A stretch of DNA of 64,000 nt. It comes from Limimaricola litoreus (GTDB lineage Bacteria; Pseudomonadota; Alphaproteobacteria; Rhodobacterales; Rhodobacteraceae). The first letter of the stretch is position 1. Each line of letters begins with the position of its first letter. The DNA lies in NCBI RefSeq assembly GCF_024159025.1, contig NZ_JAMYXC010000210.1:1-64000 (forward strand). Reading direction: 5' to 3'. This document shows, piece after piece, positions 25,919 through 33,069 of the stretch. The position numbers were made by a program, and so were the translations under genes. Below the pieces are notes generated by a model, which was not told the origin of the DNA, made no database searches, and was given only the letters and a program-made list of their open reading frames with translations.

Positions 25919-26260
25919 TCAGGCCGGGCTATCCGGCGGAGCAGACTTCAGCTTTCGTCCCACCGCATCGAAGGACTTCAGGATCGCATGAACCTCGAGG
26001 CCCAGTTCGGTCAGGCCGTAGGTGACCTTGGGCGGGATCGTTTCTTCCTGCACGCGCCAGACCAGACCATCCTGCTCCAGTTCCCGAAGCCGGCTTGTCA
26101 GCACCTTGGGAGAAATCGGGGGCAGGCGGCGCTGTATGGCGGTGAACCGGGTCGGGCCGTCCTCGCCCAGCAAGTAGACGATATGCGTCTTCCAGCGCCC
26201 TGTCATCACCCGCAGGATCGGGTCTGCCGGGCAGAGATCGGGGGTGATGTCTTTCGTCAC
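25919..26260 (-). CDS. HxlR-family transcriptional regulator (DUF24), possible thiol redox sensor
   Basis: A 113-residue winged-helix protein: PILRVMTGRWKTHIVYLLGEDGPTRF, then RRLPPISPKVLTSRLRELEQDGLV is the HxlR domain. A single cysteine at residue 10 (LCPADP) sits where the redox-sensing Cys6 of the Bacillus quinone sensor YodB lies, so a thiol-based quinone/electrophile switch is plausible. Start is a GTG at 26260 preceded by GAGGAA. It is divergent from the pirin gene, and a GTTACC-N4-GGTAAC-like site lies in the shared promoter region. Confidence 0.85.
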   Translation of the reverse strand: MTKDITPDLCPADPILRVMTGRWKTHIVYLLGEDGPTRFTAIQRRLPPISPKVLTSRLRELEQDGLVWRVQEETIPPKVTYGLTELGLEVHAILKSFDAVGRKLKSAPPDSPA

Positions 26261-26298
26261 GGTGGTTTCCTCGGGTGCTGCGCGAAACCGGTAAGCCG

Positions 26299-26314
26299 CT
26301 ATCCGAAAGGTAAC
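26299..26314. promoter_or_regulatory. Candidate HxlR operator between hxlR-type gene and pirin
   Basis: CTATCC-GAAA-GGTAAC matches the perfect palindrome at 23210-23227 (GTTACC-N4-GGTAAC) except for two bases in the left half; TTACC follows close by. It is 38 bases before the HxlR start and 67 before the pirin start, so it could control both divergent genes. Confidence 0.45.
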
Positions 26315-26381
26315 GACTTACCAGCCGAGGTCAGGGAGCTATATCAGTGAAAACCGAACGGCAAGCCAAGGAGTGCCCGTC

Positions 26382-27344
26382 ATGAGCTGGAGCCCATGCC
26401 CCGACCCGGTCCTCGGAGACAGAGAGACGGTGAACGCGGTCGAAACCCTGATCGTGCCGCGCGCGGTGGATCTGGGCGAGATGGAGGTTCGCCGCGCCCT
26501 TCCGTCCACCAAGCGCCAGATGGTCGGGCCGTTCATCTTCTTCGACCAGATGGGGCCGGCTGAATTCCTGACGGATCACGGCATCGACGTGCGCCCCCAT
26601 CCGCACATCAACCTCGCGACGCTGACCTATCTGTTCGAGGGCGAGATCCTGCACCGCGACTCGCTTGGCACCGAACAGACCATTCGCCCGGGCGCGGTCA
26701 ACTGGATGAAGGCGGGGCAGGGCATCGTCCATTCGGAGCGCACATCGGAGAAGAAGAAACAGACCGGTCAGCGTCTTTTCGGCCTGCAGACCTGGATGGC
26801 CCTGCCCGAGGCGCAGGAGGAATCCGCGCCGGAATTCATTCATCACGGATCGGACAATCTGCCGCTGTTCGAAGCCGAGGGGATCAAGGCGCGCATCATT
26901 GCCGGGCAGGCCTTTGGCAAGACCTCCGCCCTCAAGACGTCCTCCGAGACGCTCTATGGCGACATCGAGCTTCAGGCGGGCAGGCAGATGCCGATCGACG
27001 CCGATTACGAGGAGCGCGCCCTCTACACGATCTCTGGCGAAATCGAGATCGCGGGGGACCGCTTCGAACCCGGCCAGCTTCTGGTCCTGCGCCCCGGCGA
27101 TGCGATCACCGTGCGGGCCAGATCGACGGCGCGCTTCATGCTCTTCGGCGGCGCGCCGATGGGTGGGCCCCGCTACATCTGGTGGAACTTCGTCTCGTCG
27201 CGCCCCGAGCGGATCGAGGCCGCCAAGGAGGAATGGGCCAGGGGTCGGTTCGACACCGTGCCGGGCGACGAGGAGGATTTCATCCCCCTGCCGCAGGACA
27301 GGACCAAGCCGCGGCGCGCCATGGGCGGTGTCTACTACCCTTGA
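26382..27344 (+). CDS. Pirin family protein (bicupin)
   Basis: A 320-residue bicupin. The N-terminal cupin holds the metal-ligand pattern VRPHPHINLATLTYLFEG and later GQGIVHSER (three His and a Glu/Gln), followed by the pirin core GLQTWMALP. Pirins bind iron; some oxidise quercetin and others act in stress signalling. AAGGAG lies 8 bases before the ATG at 26382 and favours it over a GTG at 26373. It is divergent from the HxlR regulator and followed by a dioxygenase remnant and wrbA. Confidence 0.87.
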   Translation: MSWSPCPDPVLGDRETVNAVETLIVPRAVDLGEMEVRRALPSTKRQMVGPFIFFDQMGPAEFLTDHGIDVRPHPHINLATLTYLFEGEILHRDSLGTEQTIRPGAVNWMKAGQGIVHSERTSEKKKQTGQRLFGLQTWMALPEAQEESAPEFIHHGSDNLPLFEAEGIKARIIAGQAFGKTSALKTSSETLYGDIELQAGRQMPIDADYEERALYTISGEIEIAGDRFEPGQLLVLRPGDAITVRARSTARFMLFGGAPMGGPRYIWWNFVSSRPERIEAAKEEWARGRFDTVPGDEEDFIPLPQDRTKPRRAMGGVYYP

Positions 27345-27368
27345 ATCATCGCACGAAAGGAGGCCCGC

Positions 27369-27422
27369 ATGACGCAGGCGATCCATGGTCTTCATCAGGT
27401 CACGCCCAAGGAACACGGCTGA
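27369..27422 (+). pseudogene. Remnant of a ring-cleaving dioxygenase (VOC family) gene, first 17 codons
   Basis: An AAAGGAGG ribosome site, ATG and 17 codons (MTQAIHGLHQVT, then PKEHG and a stop). The first twelve residues match the start of extradiol dioxygenases such as the one at 31006-31938 (MLTQIKGLHHTT) and at 45818 (MTLGIHHVT). The rest of the gene is absent; wrbA follows 51 bases later. It looks like the 5' end of a deleted MhqO-type gene. A translated short peptide is possible but no function is evident. Confidence 0.45.
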
Positions 27423-27473
27423 TGCGCCTCCGTTGACCCCCCGATCCTACCAACCACAGCAAAGGAGACATGA

Positions 27474-28064
27474 ATGTCCACCAAGATCGCCATCATCTTC
27501 TATTCCACCTACGGAACCAACCATGGCATCGCGCTCGAAGCCGCGCGTGCGGCCGAGGCCGCCGGGGCGGAAGTCCGGCTGCGCCGCGTGCGGGAAACTG
27601 CGCCGCGCGAGGTGGTGGAAGGCCAGCAGGCCTGGCGCGAGCAGCTCGAGAAGATGCAGGATATCCCCGAAGTGTCCCTCGACGACATGGAGTGGGCAAA
27701 CGGCTATTTCATTTCCGTGCCGACCCGCTTCGGCGTTCCGGCCAGCCAGTTCCGGGCCTTCGTCGATACGCTGGGGCCGTTGTGGCAAACGGGTGCGCTC
27801 GCCAACAAGGCCGTCACCGCGACCACCTCGGCGCAGAACCCGCATGGTGGACAGGAGACCACGCTTCAGTCGATCTACGTCACGGCCATGCACTGGGGCT
27901 CGGTCATCGTTGCGCCGGGGTATGCAGACCCGGTGAAGTTCGAGGATGGCGGCAACCCCTATGGCTATTCCTGCACGCCCGGGCCCCTGGACGAGACGGG
28001 CAAGAAGTCGGTCGAGTTCCAGGCCAGGCGCCTGGTCGAGTATGCCGGGAAACTCGCTCGGTAA
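27474..28064 (+). CDS. wrbA: NAD(P)H:quinone oxidoreductase, WrbA type
   Basis: A 196-residue flavodoxin-like protein. KIAIIFYSTYGTNHGIALEA is the FMN phosphate-binding loop, and residues about 78-95 (YFISVPTRFGVPASQFRAF) and TTLQSIYVTAMHWGSVIV are WrbA signatures. WrbA reduces quinones to hydroquinones by two electrons, avoiding semiquinone radicals. An AAGGAGA ribosome site precedes the ATG. It sits with pirin, DoxX, an MhqD-like esterase and an MhqO-like dioxygenase, which could act on the hydroquinones it makes. Confidence 0.92.
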   Translation: MSTKIAIIFYSTYGTNHGIALEAARAAEAAGAEVRLRRVRETAPREVVEGQQAWREQLEKMQDIPEVSLDDMEWANGYFISVPTRFGVPASQFRAFVDTLGPLWQTGALANKAVTATTSAQNPHGGQETTLQSIYVTAMHWGSVIVAPGYADPVKFEDGGNPYGYSCTPGPLDETGKKSVEFQARRLVEYAGKLAR

Positions 28065-28086
28065 GAGCCAAGGCGCACAGAAATGA

Positions 28087-28150
28087 ACGGACCACCGTGA
28101 CACGGTGGTCCGTCAATCCGACAACGGCCGCGGGCATTGCCCGCGGCCGT
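28087..28150. terminator. Two tandem perfect hairpins between convergent wrbA and doxX-type genes
   Basis: ACGGACCACCGT/ACGGTGGTCCGT (28087-28113, 12-base stem, 3-base loop) and ACGGCCGCGGGC/GCCCGCGGCCGT (28124-28150, 12-base stem, loop ATT). Read on the minus strand the first is followed by TCATTTCTGT, a weak T-rich tail. Together they probably end both converging transcripts. Confidence 0.6.
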
Positions 28151-28159
28151 CTTGCAGTA

Positions 28160-28603
28160 TCAGCCGCGATTTCGCTTCAGAGCATAGGCCCCGTCGCCCA
28201 GCAGGGCCTGAACGACAAGGGTGACCGCCCAGAACGCCGGGAATTCCCAGCCGCCGCCTTCGTTGGAAAAGAAGAAGCCGGCCGCGCCATGCGGCACGTA
28301 GATCGAACCGAGCAGGATCGGGACCAGCGCCAGCGAGACCCAGCGGCTGTAGAGCCCGAGGATCAGGGCGATGCCACCGAAAAGCTCGGCCAGGATGACG
28401 AGATAGGCGAGCGGTTCGGGCAGGCCGAGGCTGGCGAAGTAGCCGGCCGTCCCGGCAGGCGTGAAGATGAAGATCTTCAGACCGGCATGGGCGAGAAAGA
28501 AGATGCCCATGGTGACACGAAGGATCGTGGCGGCGAGGTCCGCATTGGTGACGCCCTCGATGAGGGTCGGTCGCGAAGAGGTCTGGGTGTTGGCATAGGT
28601 CAT
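28160..28603 (-). CDS. DoxX family membrane protein (MhqP-like)
   Basis: A 147-residue protein with four hydrophobic segments: ATILRVTMGIFFLAHAGLKI, YLVILAELFGGIALILGLY, LALVPILLGSIYV and FWAVTLVVQALLGDGAYAL. This is the DoxX/DoxD fold; the Bacillus relative MhqP belongs to a quinone-responsive regulon. AAGGAG is 7 bases before the ATG at 28603. A short upstream reading frame ends on this start (TGA overlapping ATG). A minus-strand TATAAT lies at 28674-28679. Confidence 0.82.
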   Translation of the reverse strand: MTYANTQTSSRPTLIEGVTNADLAATILRVTMGIFFLAHAGLKIFIFTPAGTAGYFASLGLPEPLAYLVILAELFGGIALILGLYSRWVSLALVPILLGSIYVPHGAAGFFFSNEGGGWEFPAFWAVTLVVQALLGDGAYALKRNRG

Positions 28604-28656
28604 GTCGGTTCTCCTTGAGGCCGCATGTCGCGGCATGTCGCTGTTAAGGAGAACAT
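28601..28656 (-). CDS. Short upstream reading frame coupled to the DoxX gene
   Basis: AGGAGG two bases before an ATG at 28656 opens an 18-codon frame (MFSLTATCRDMRPQGEPT) whose TGA overlaps the ATG of the DoxX gene. The strong ribosome site is unusually close to the ATG. It could couple or modulate translation of the downstream gene, or be incidental. Confidence 0.3.
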
Positions 28657-28724
28657 GACCTCCTTCCTGCCGAATTATAATCCACCGAATTGGAAGATGA
28701 TTGCATCCGGTATGGAATGAATGA

Positions 28725-29633
28725 CTACCAGTTCACCTCCCAATCCGGCCTGTCGCGGTAGCGTTTTGCCAGAAAGTCCACGAGGGCGCGGACCTTTGCC
28801 GCCAGGTGGCGGCTATGGGGATAGAGCGCATGAACCTCGTAAGGCGCGGCCTCGTACCGCTCGAGCAAAAGGGCGACCCGCCCCGCTCCGATCGCCTCGC
28901 CCGCGACGAAGGCCGGCACCCGGGCGATCCCCAGCCCGGCCTCCGCGGCGCGCAGGCAGGCCTCCGCGTTGGAATAGCGTATGCGGCCGCCCACCTGGAC
29001 GGTCAGGGGTCCGCCTGCGCCGAGGAAAGGCCAATGCGTGGGGTCGCGGTAGTTCGCGTCGATGATGCAGTCGTGGCCGCCAAGCTCTTCCGGCGCAGCC
29101 GGGGTGCCGCGCCGGTCGAGGTAGTCCGGCGCTGCGATCACGACGATCCGGGCCTTGCAAAGCCGGCGGCTGATCAGGCTGGAATCCTCGGGTTTCCCGA
29201 TCCGTACCGCCATGTCGAAGCCCTCGTCGACGAGATTCACCATGCGGTCCGAAAAGCTGACATCGAGCGCGATCTCAGGAAACCGCAGCGCGAACTCGTT
29301 GAGCGCGGGCGTCAGCGCCAGCGCTCCGAAGGTGAGCGGCGCACTGACCCTGAGCCGCCCCGTGGGCGTTTGCGAGATGTTCCGGATCGAAAGATCGAGG
29401 TCGTCGAACGCGTCGAGAAGGGGGCGCAACCGATCATGATAGGCGCGCCCGGCCTCGGTCGCGGAGACGGCACGGGTCGTCCGGTTCAGAAGTCGAACAC
29501 CCAGCTCGGCTTCCAGCCGGGACACGAGCTTCGAGGCCTGCCCCGAGCTGGTTCGAAGCTTTTCCGCCGCGCCGGCAAAGCTCCCGGTTTCCATCACAGC
29601 GGCGAACATGCGGTCGCAATCCAGCCGATTCAT
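28725..29633 (-). CDS. LysR-family transcriptional regulator
   Basis: A 302-residue LysR protein. Residues about 8-60 hold the winged helix-turn-helix (ETGSFAGAAEKLRTSSGQAS), followed by the linker and a two-lobed effector domain (RLRVSAPLTFGALALTPALNEF). GGAGG precedes the ATG at 29633, which gives the usual short N-terminus. It lies between the DoxX and GNAT genes on the same strand; a role in controlling one of them or the nearby dioxygenase cluster is possible. Confidence 0.87.
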   Translation of the reverse strand: MNRLDCDRMFAAVMETGSFAGAAEKLRTSSGQASKLVSRLEAELGVRLLNRTTRAVSATEAGRAYHDRLRPLLDAFDDLDLSIRNISQTPTGRLRVSAPLTFGALALTPALNEFALRFPEIALDVSFSDRMVNLVDEGFDMAVRIGKPEDSSLISRRLCKARIVVIAAPDYLDRRGTPAAPEELGGHDCIIDANYRDPTHWPFLGAGGPLTVQVGGRIRYSNAEACLRAAEAGLGIARVPAFVAGEAIGAGRVALLLERYEAAPYEVHALYPHSRHLAAKVRALVDFLAKRYRDRPDWEVNW

Positions 29634-29811
29634 CCATCCTCCGGGGCATTTCGGCAAGCGCGCCCTAGCTGCCCGACCCGTGACGCGCGGAAGAAACCGG
29701 CAGGCCGGTGCCCGCTCATGCGCCCGCGCTTTTCACATGCCAGATCGGGACACGGGCCGCCGCGCCGCGCCGCTTTCGGACCGCGTGCTCGGTCATGACG
29801 GTCGGCTGCAC

Positions 29812-30117
29812 TCAATGTTTCAACACATCCTGCCACTCGGGGTGGCGCGCGATCTGGGCCTTTGCAAAAGGGCAGAGCGGGACGATGGACCGGCCTTCGG
29901 CGCGCGCGTCTTCGACGGCGCGTTGAACGAGAGCCTGCCCCACCGAGCGGCCTCGCAGCGCGTCGGGCACATGCGTATGGTCGATGATGATCATCGCCTG
30001 TCCCGCACGCGAATAGGTCATCTCGGCCTCGATCCCCTCAAACCGGGCGACGTAGCGACCTTTGCTGTCGCCCTCTTCGCGCTTGATAGAGATGGTCTCG
30101 GGCGGTGTGGCAGCCAT
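29812..30117 (-). CDS. GNAT-family N-acetyltransferase domain protein (COG2388 type)
   Basis: A 101-residue compact GNAT-like protein: GRYVARFEGIEAEMTYSRAG (beta strands), VPDALRGRSVGQALVQRAVE (acetyl-CoA pyrophosphate loop, R-G-x-x-V-G-x-A) and IVPLCPFAKAQI at the end. It matches the protein at 47358-47684 in all these places. GGAG lies 8 bases before the ATG. It is third in a dioxygenase-esterase-GNAT order that recurs at 45.8-47.7 kb. Acceptor substrate unknown. The 222-base gap upstream shows no other gene. Confidence 0.8.
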   Translation of the reverse strand: MAATPPETISIKREEGDSKGRYVARFEGIEAEMTYSRAGQAMIIIDHTHVPDALRGRSVGQALVQRAVEDARAEGRSIVPLCPFAKAQIARHPEWQDVLKH

Positions 30118-30339
30118 GGTCTTCTCCTTGTCCGGCGTCCTGCCGCGACGGTCGAACATAATTGCGCCGCCGTAAAGGATCGACCGGTGCCGCCGGATAC
30201 AAGCCTTGCGGTCGAGAGCCCGTCTCCTTGCCTCACAGCTTCACGAAGCTGCCCGGCGACACACGTGCTGCGCGATAGGCAGCCCGCGTGAGCCGGCGTT
30301 CATGCCGCCCGGTCGATCGGCCTGCGGTCTCTGCGCGGG

Positions 30340-30951
30340 CTACGCACGGCGTTGCAGGAAGCCTGCCACCTCGCGGAGCTCCTGCTGGCTTATCTCGTGC
30401 CCGCCATCGTGAAGTCGGACCTCCGGGCACGCGCCCTGTGCGCCGAGATAGTCGACCAAGGCCTCGGTCTGGGGCAGGGGGCAGATCGGGTCATGCCGGC
30501 CGGCAGTGACCAGCAGGTCCACATCGGCAAGAGCCGGGTTCGGCCCCGGGGTCCATGGCACCAGCGGGTGCATCAGCACCACGCGATCGAAGAGTTCGGG
30601 TGCCTCGAAGAGGACGGAAGCCAGAATGTTCGCCCCGTTGGAATAGCCGAGCCCGTAGACCGGCGCGCCAGGATGCGCCTCGCGATGCGCACGGATGAAC
30701 CCGGCCATCTTCGCGCTGCGCTCGGCCAGGTCCTCCATATCGTAGACCCCTTCGGCCCGGCGCCGGAAGAAACGGTTCGCACCGAATTCCGAAACATCGC
30801 CGCGTGGCGATACGATCCCCGCCTCGGGCAGGATCTGCTCGACGAGTTGCGAGAACTGGTGCTCGTCTCCGCCTGTGCCATGAAAGGTGAAAACCAGCGG
30901 CGCTCCGGCGGCGGGGTTCTTGGCGAGGTGGTGGTAGCTGTCGATAGCCAT
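30340..30951 (-). CDS. MhqD-like alpha/beta hydrolase (phospholipase/carboxylesterase family)
   Basis: A 203-residue serine hydrolase. VFTFHGTGGDEHQF forms the oxyanion region, GLGYSNGANILAS (near residue 102) is the nucleophile elbow, TAGRHDPICP carries the Asp, and HDGGHEIS the His. This is the carboxylesterase type of Bacillus MhqD, which is induced by hydroquinones together with the dioxygenase MhqO. It lies 54 bases after the dioxygenase gene and probably shares its transcript. A close homologue is fused to a dioxygenase at 45818-47365. Confidence 0.87.
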   Translation of the reverse strand: MAIDSYHHLAKNPAAGAPLVFTFHGTGGDEHQFSQLVEQILPEAGIVSPRGDVSEFGANRFFRRRAEGVYDMEDLAERSAKMAGFIRAHREAHPGAPVYGLGYSNGANILASVLFEAPELFDRVVLMHPLVPWTPGPNPALADVDLLVTAGRHDPICPLPQTEALVDYLGAQGACPEVRLHDGGHEISQQELREVAGFLQRRA

Positions 30952-31005
30952 GAATACGCTCCTTGCGGGACCCCCGCCGGCAGGCGCCGGCGGGGCATTG
31001 CGGGA

Positions 31006-31938
31006 TCAGTCGGCGATGGGCTGGAGCAGTTCCTCGATCCGGGCACGCAAATGGGCGTGCTGCTCCGGGATCTTCAGCGCTTCGCCCAGATGGGCCGCGT
31101 CTTCGTCGCGATCAAAGCCCGGCTCGTTCGTTGCGATCTCGAACAGGACACCGCCGGGCGTGCGAAAGTAGATCGCCCAGAAGTAATCACGGTCGATGAC
31201 CGGCGTGACCTGGGTGCCGGCGTCGAGCAGGGCCTGGCGCACCTCGAGCTGCGCCGCCCTGTCCGCGACCGCGAAGGCCACGTGGTGAACCGATCCGGCG
31301 CCTTCGCGGGCCCGCTCGACGCCAGGCAGCACGTCGAGGTCGATGATGTCCGCCCCGTTGCCGTCCTCGATCGCGAACCGAATGAGCGTGCCCTCGCGCG
31401 CCACTTCCTTGTAGCCCATGAAGGTCAAAAGCCGGGCGGTGGCTTCCCCGTCACGCAGCCGCATGGTCACGCCGCGAAAGCCGTGGATGCCTTTCTCTGC
31501 CGGGACTGGACCGCCGGCGAAGGGGGGCCGGCTGTCGCCGCGCACCTCGACCAGCGCGAAGCCGTCGCCGTCCGGGCCGGCGAAGCGCAGACGCCTCTCG
31601 CCGAATTGCTCGACGCGCTCGATCCCCTCGACATTCGCGGAAGCAAGACGGTCGTGCCAGTAGGGGAGAGATCCTTCGGGCACCGCGAAAGCGGTCTCCG
31701 AAACCTCACCGGTGCCGCGGCGGCCCTTCTTCATGTTCCGGAACGGAAAATAGGTCATCACCGAGCCGGGGGTGCCGAACTCGTCGCCGTAATAGAGGTG
31801 ATAGACATCCGGCGCATCGAAATTGACCGTCTTCTTGACCCGGCGAAGGCCAAGCAGCTTGGTGAAAAAGTCATTGTTCTCCTGCGCGTCGGAAGCCATC
31901 GACGTTGTGTGGTGCAGGCCTTTGATCTGGGTGAGCAT
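31006..31938 (-). CDS. MhqO-like ring-cleaving extradiol dioxygenase (VOC family)
   Basis: A 310-residue protein with two tandem vicinal-oxygen-chelate repeats. Likely Fe(II) ligands are the His of GLHHTT (N-terminus), the His of SVHHVAF (about residue 225) and the Glu of VLFEIAT (about residue 275). Relatives open hydroquinone-type rings (MhqO, PcpA, LinE). AAGGAA lies 6 bases before the ATG at 31938; the frame stays open upstream but there is no good start. It is divergent from a LysR gene with a T-N11-A operator between them and is followed by an MhqD-like esterase. Confidence 0.88.
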   Translation of the reverse strand: MLTQIKGLHHTTSMASDAQENNDFFTKLLGLRRVKKTVNFDAPDVYHLYYGDEFGTPGSVMTYFPFRNMKKGRRGTGEVSETAFAVPEGSLPYWHDRLASANVEGIERVEQFGERRLRFAGPDGDGFALVEVRGDSRPPFAGGPVPAEKGIHGFRGVTMRLRDGEATARLLTFMGYKEVAREGTLIRFAIEDGNGADIIDLDVLPGVERAREGAGSVHHVAFAVADRAAQLEVRQALLDAGTQVTPVIDRDYFWAIYFRTPGGVLFEIATNEPGFDRDEDAAHLGEALKIPEQHAHLRARIEELLQPIAD

Positions 31939-32022
31939 GACGGGTTCCTTTGTCAGGGTGGCGTTTCCTGACCAGAACATGCGCATCGGAACTCCTCCCG
32001 AGAATAGCAACAATATTGAATA

Positions 32023-32047
32023 CACCATTGTGATGAGCGTAATGGTG
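32023..32047. promoter_or_regulatory. LysR-type operator: CACCATT-N11-AATGGTG
   Basis: A perfect 7-base inverted repeat with the T-N11-A spacing of LysR binding sites, ending 5 bases before the LysR ATG and lying 85 bases upstream of the divergent dioxygenase gene. It suits autorepression and activation of the dioxygenase-esterase transcript. Confidence 0.65.
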
Positions 32048-32052
32048 GGCGC

Positions 32053-32952
32053 ATGGGAGAGCTTGAATCCATCCGCGTCTTTCTCGCTGTCGCCGAGCAG
32101 CAGAGCTTTGCCGGCGCGGCGCGCCAGCTCGGACTGACGCCGGCTTCGGTCACGCGGACGGTCGCCGCGCTCGAGGATCGCCTTCGCGTGCAACTGCTGG
32201 TCCGCACCACGCGACAGGTGTCCCTGACCTCGTCGGGTGCCGTTTATGCCGCGCGCGCGGCACCGCTTTCGCATGGTCTCATGGAGGCGGCGGAGGAAAC
32301 ACGCGCAGCGCAAGGCGTCGTCTCGGGGCTGATCCGGATCAGCGCGCCCATGTCGCTGGGGCTGAAGGTCCTGCCGGACATCCTGTCGCGCTTCGCGACG
32401 CTGCATCCGCAGATCCAGGTCGCGCTCAACCTCTCCGATGGTTTCGTCGACATCATCGAGCAGGATTACGACCTCGCCATTCGCATCTCCGGACCGCCCG
32501 GCGACAAATCGACGATCTGGCGCAAGATCTGCAAGGTGCCTCGCCTCCTCGTTGCGGCTCCGGGCTATCTGGCAAAGCGGGGTACGCCGGAGGGGCCGGA
32601 CGATCTCGTCGATCACGCCTGCCTCGCCTATGGTCCCGAAGCGCGCGAAGAGACCTGGGAGCTCTCGAGCGGCACAAGCCGCCGCAGTCAGCGAGCGCGC
32701 GGTTCGTTCTGCGCGAACAATGGCGATGTCCTGCGCCGACTGGCGCTGAACGGCGAAGGGATCGCGTTGTTGCCGCGCTTCATCGTCGCCGAAGACCTGG
32801 AAAAGGGGCGCCTCGTGGAGGTTCTGCCGGACTGGTCGGTCCCCGAGCTTTGGCTCACGCTCTACTATCCGCCCTATGACCGGCTTCCGCTGCGCGTGGC
32901 GACGTTTTCCGAGTTCTTCGAACAGGAGGTCGAAACGGCAAGCCTTGTCTGA
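32053..32952 (+). CDS. LysR-family regulator, divergent from the dioxygenase gene
   Basis: A 299-residue LysR protein: ESIRVFLAVAEQQSFAGAAR, then QLGLTPASVTRTVAALEDRL is the DNA-binding domain; the effector domain runs from about residue 90 (GLIRISAPMSLGLKVLPDIL). It is divergent from the MhqO-like dioxygenase, with a perfect T-N11-A palindrome in the shared promoter, so it very likely controls that transcript. The inducer is probably an aromatic or quinone compound. Confidence 0.88.
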   Translation: MGELESIRVFLAVAEQQSFAGAARQLGLTPASVTRTVAALEDRLRVQLLVRTTRQVSLTSSGAVYAARAAPLSHGLMEAAEETRAAQGVVSGLIRISAPMSLGLKVLPDILSRFATLHPQIQVALNLSDGFVDIIEQDYDLAIRISGPPGDKSTIWRKICKVPRLLVAAPGYLAKRGTPEGPDDLVDHACLAYGPEAREETWELSSGTSRRSQRARGSFCANNGDVLRRLALNGEGIALLPRFIVAEDLEKGRLVEVLPDWSVPELWLTLYYPPYDRLPLRVATFSEFFEQEVETASLV

Positions 32953-33069
32953 GCGCGGCCCGGCGGGCCCCAGATCTTCGATCTCCATTCGACACGACCG
33001 GAAGGCCGGAGCGCTTCGCACCCCATCGAAGACCGATTGCAGACGTTTCCGGGCATGCGCATGCCGTCT

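Noticed and set aside
31939-33021. Upstream extension of the MhqO-like dioxygenase frame by about 360 codons
   Set aside because: The extension runs antisense through the divergent LysR gene and its operator; the ATG at 31938 has a good ribosome site and matches the family start.
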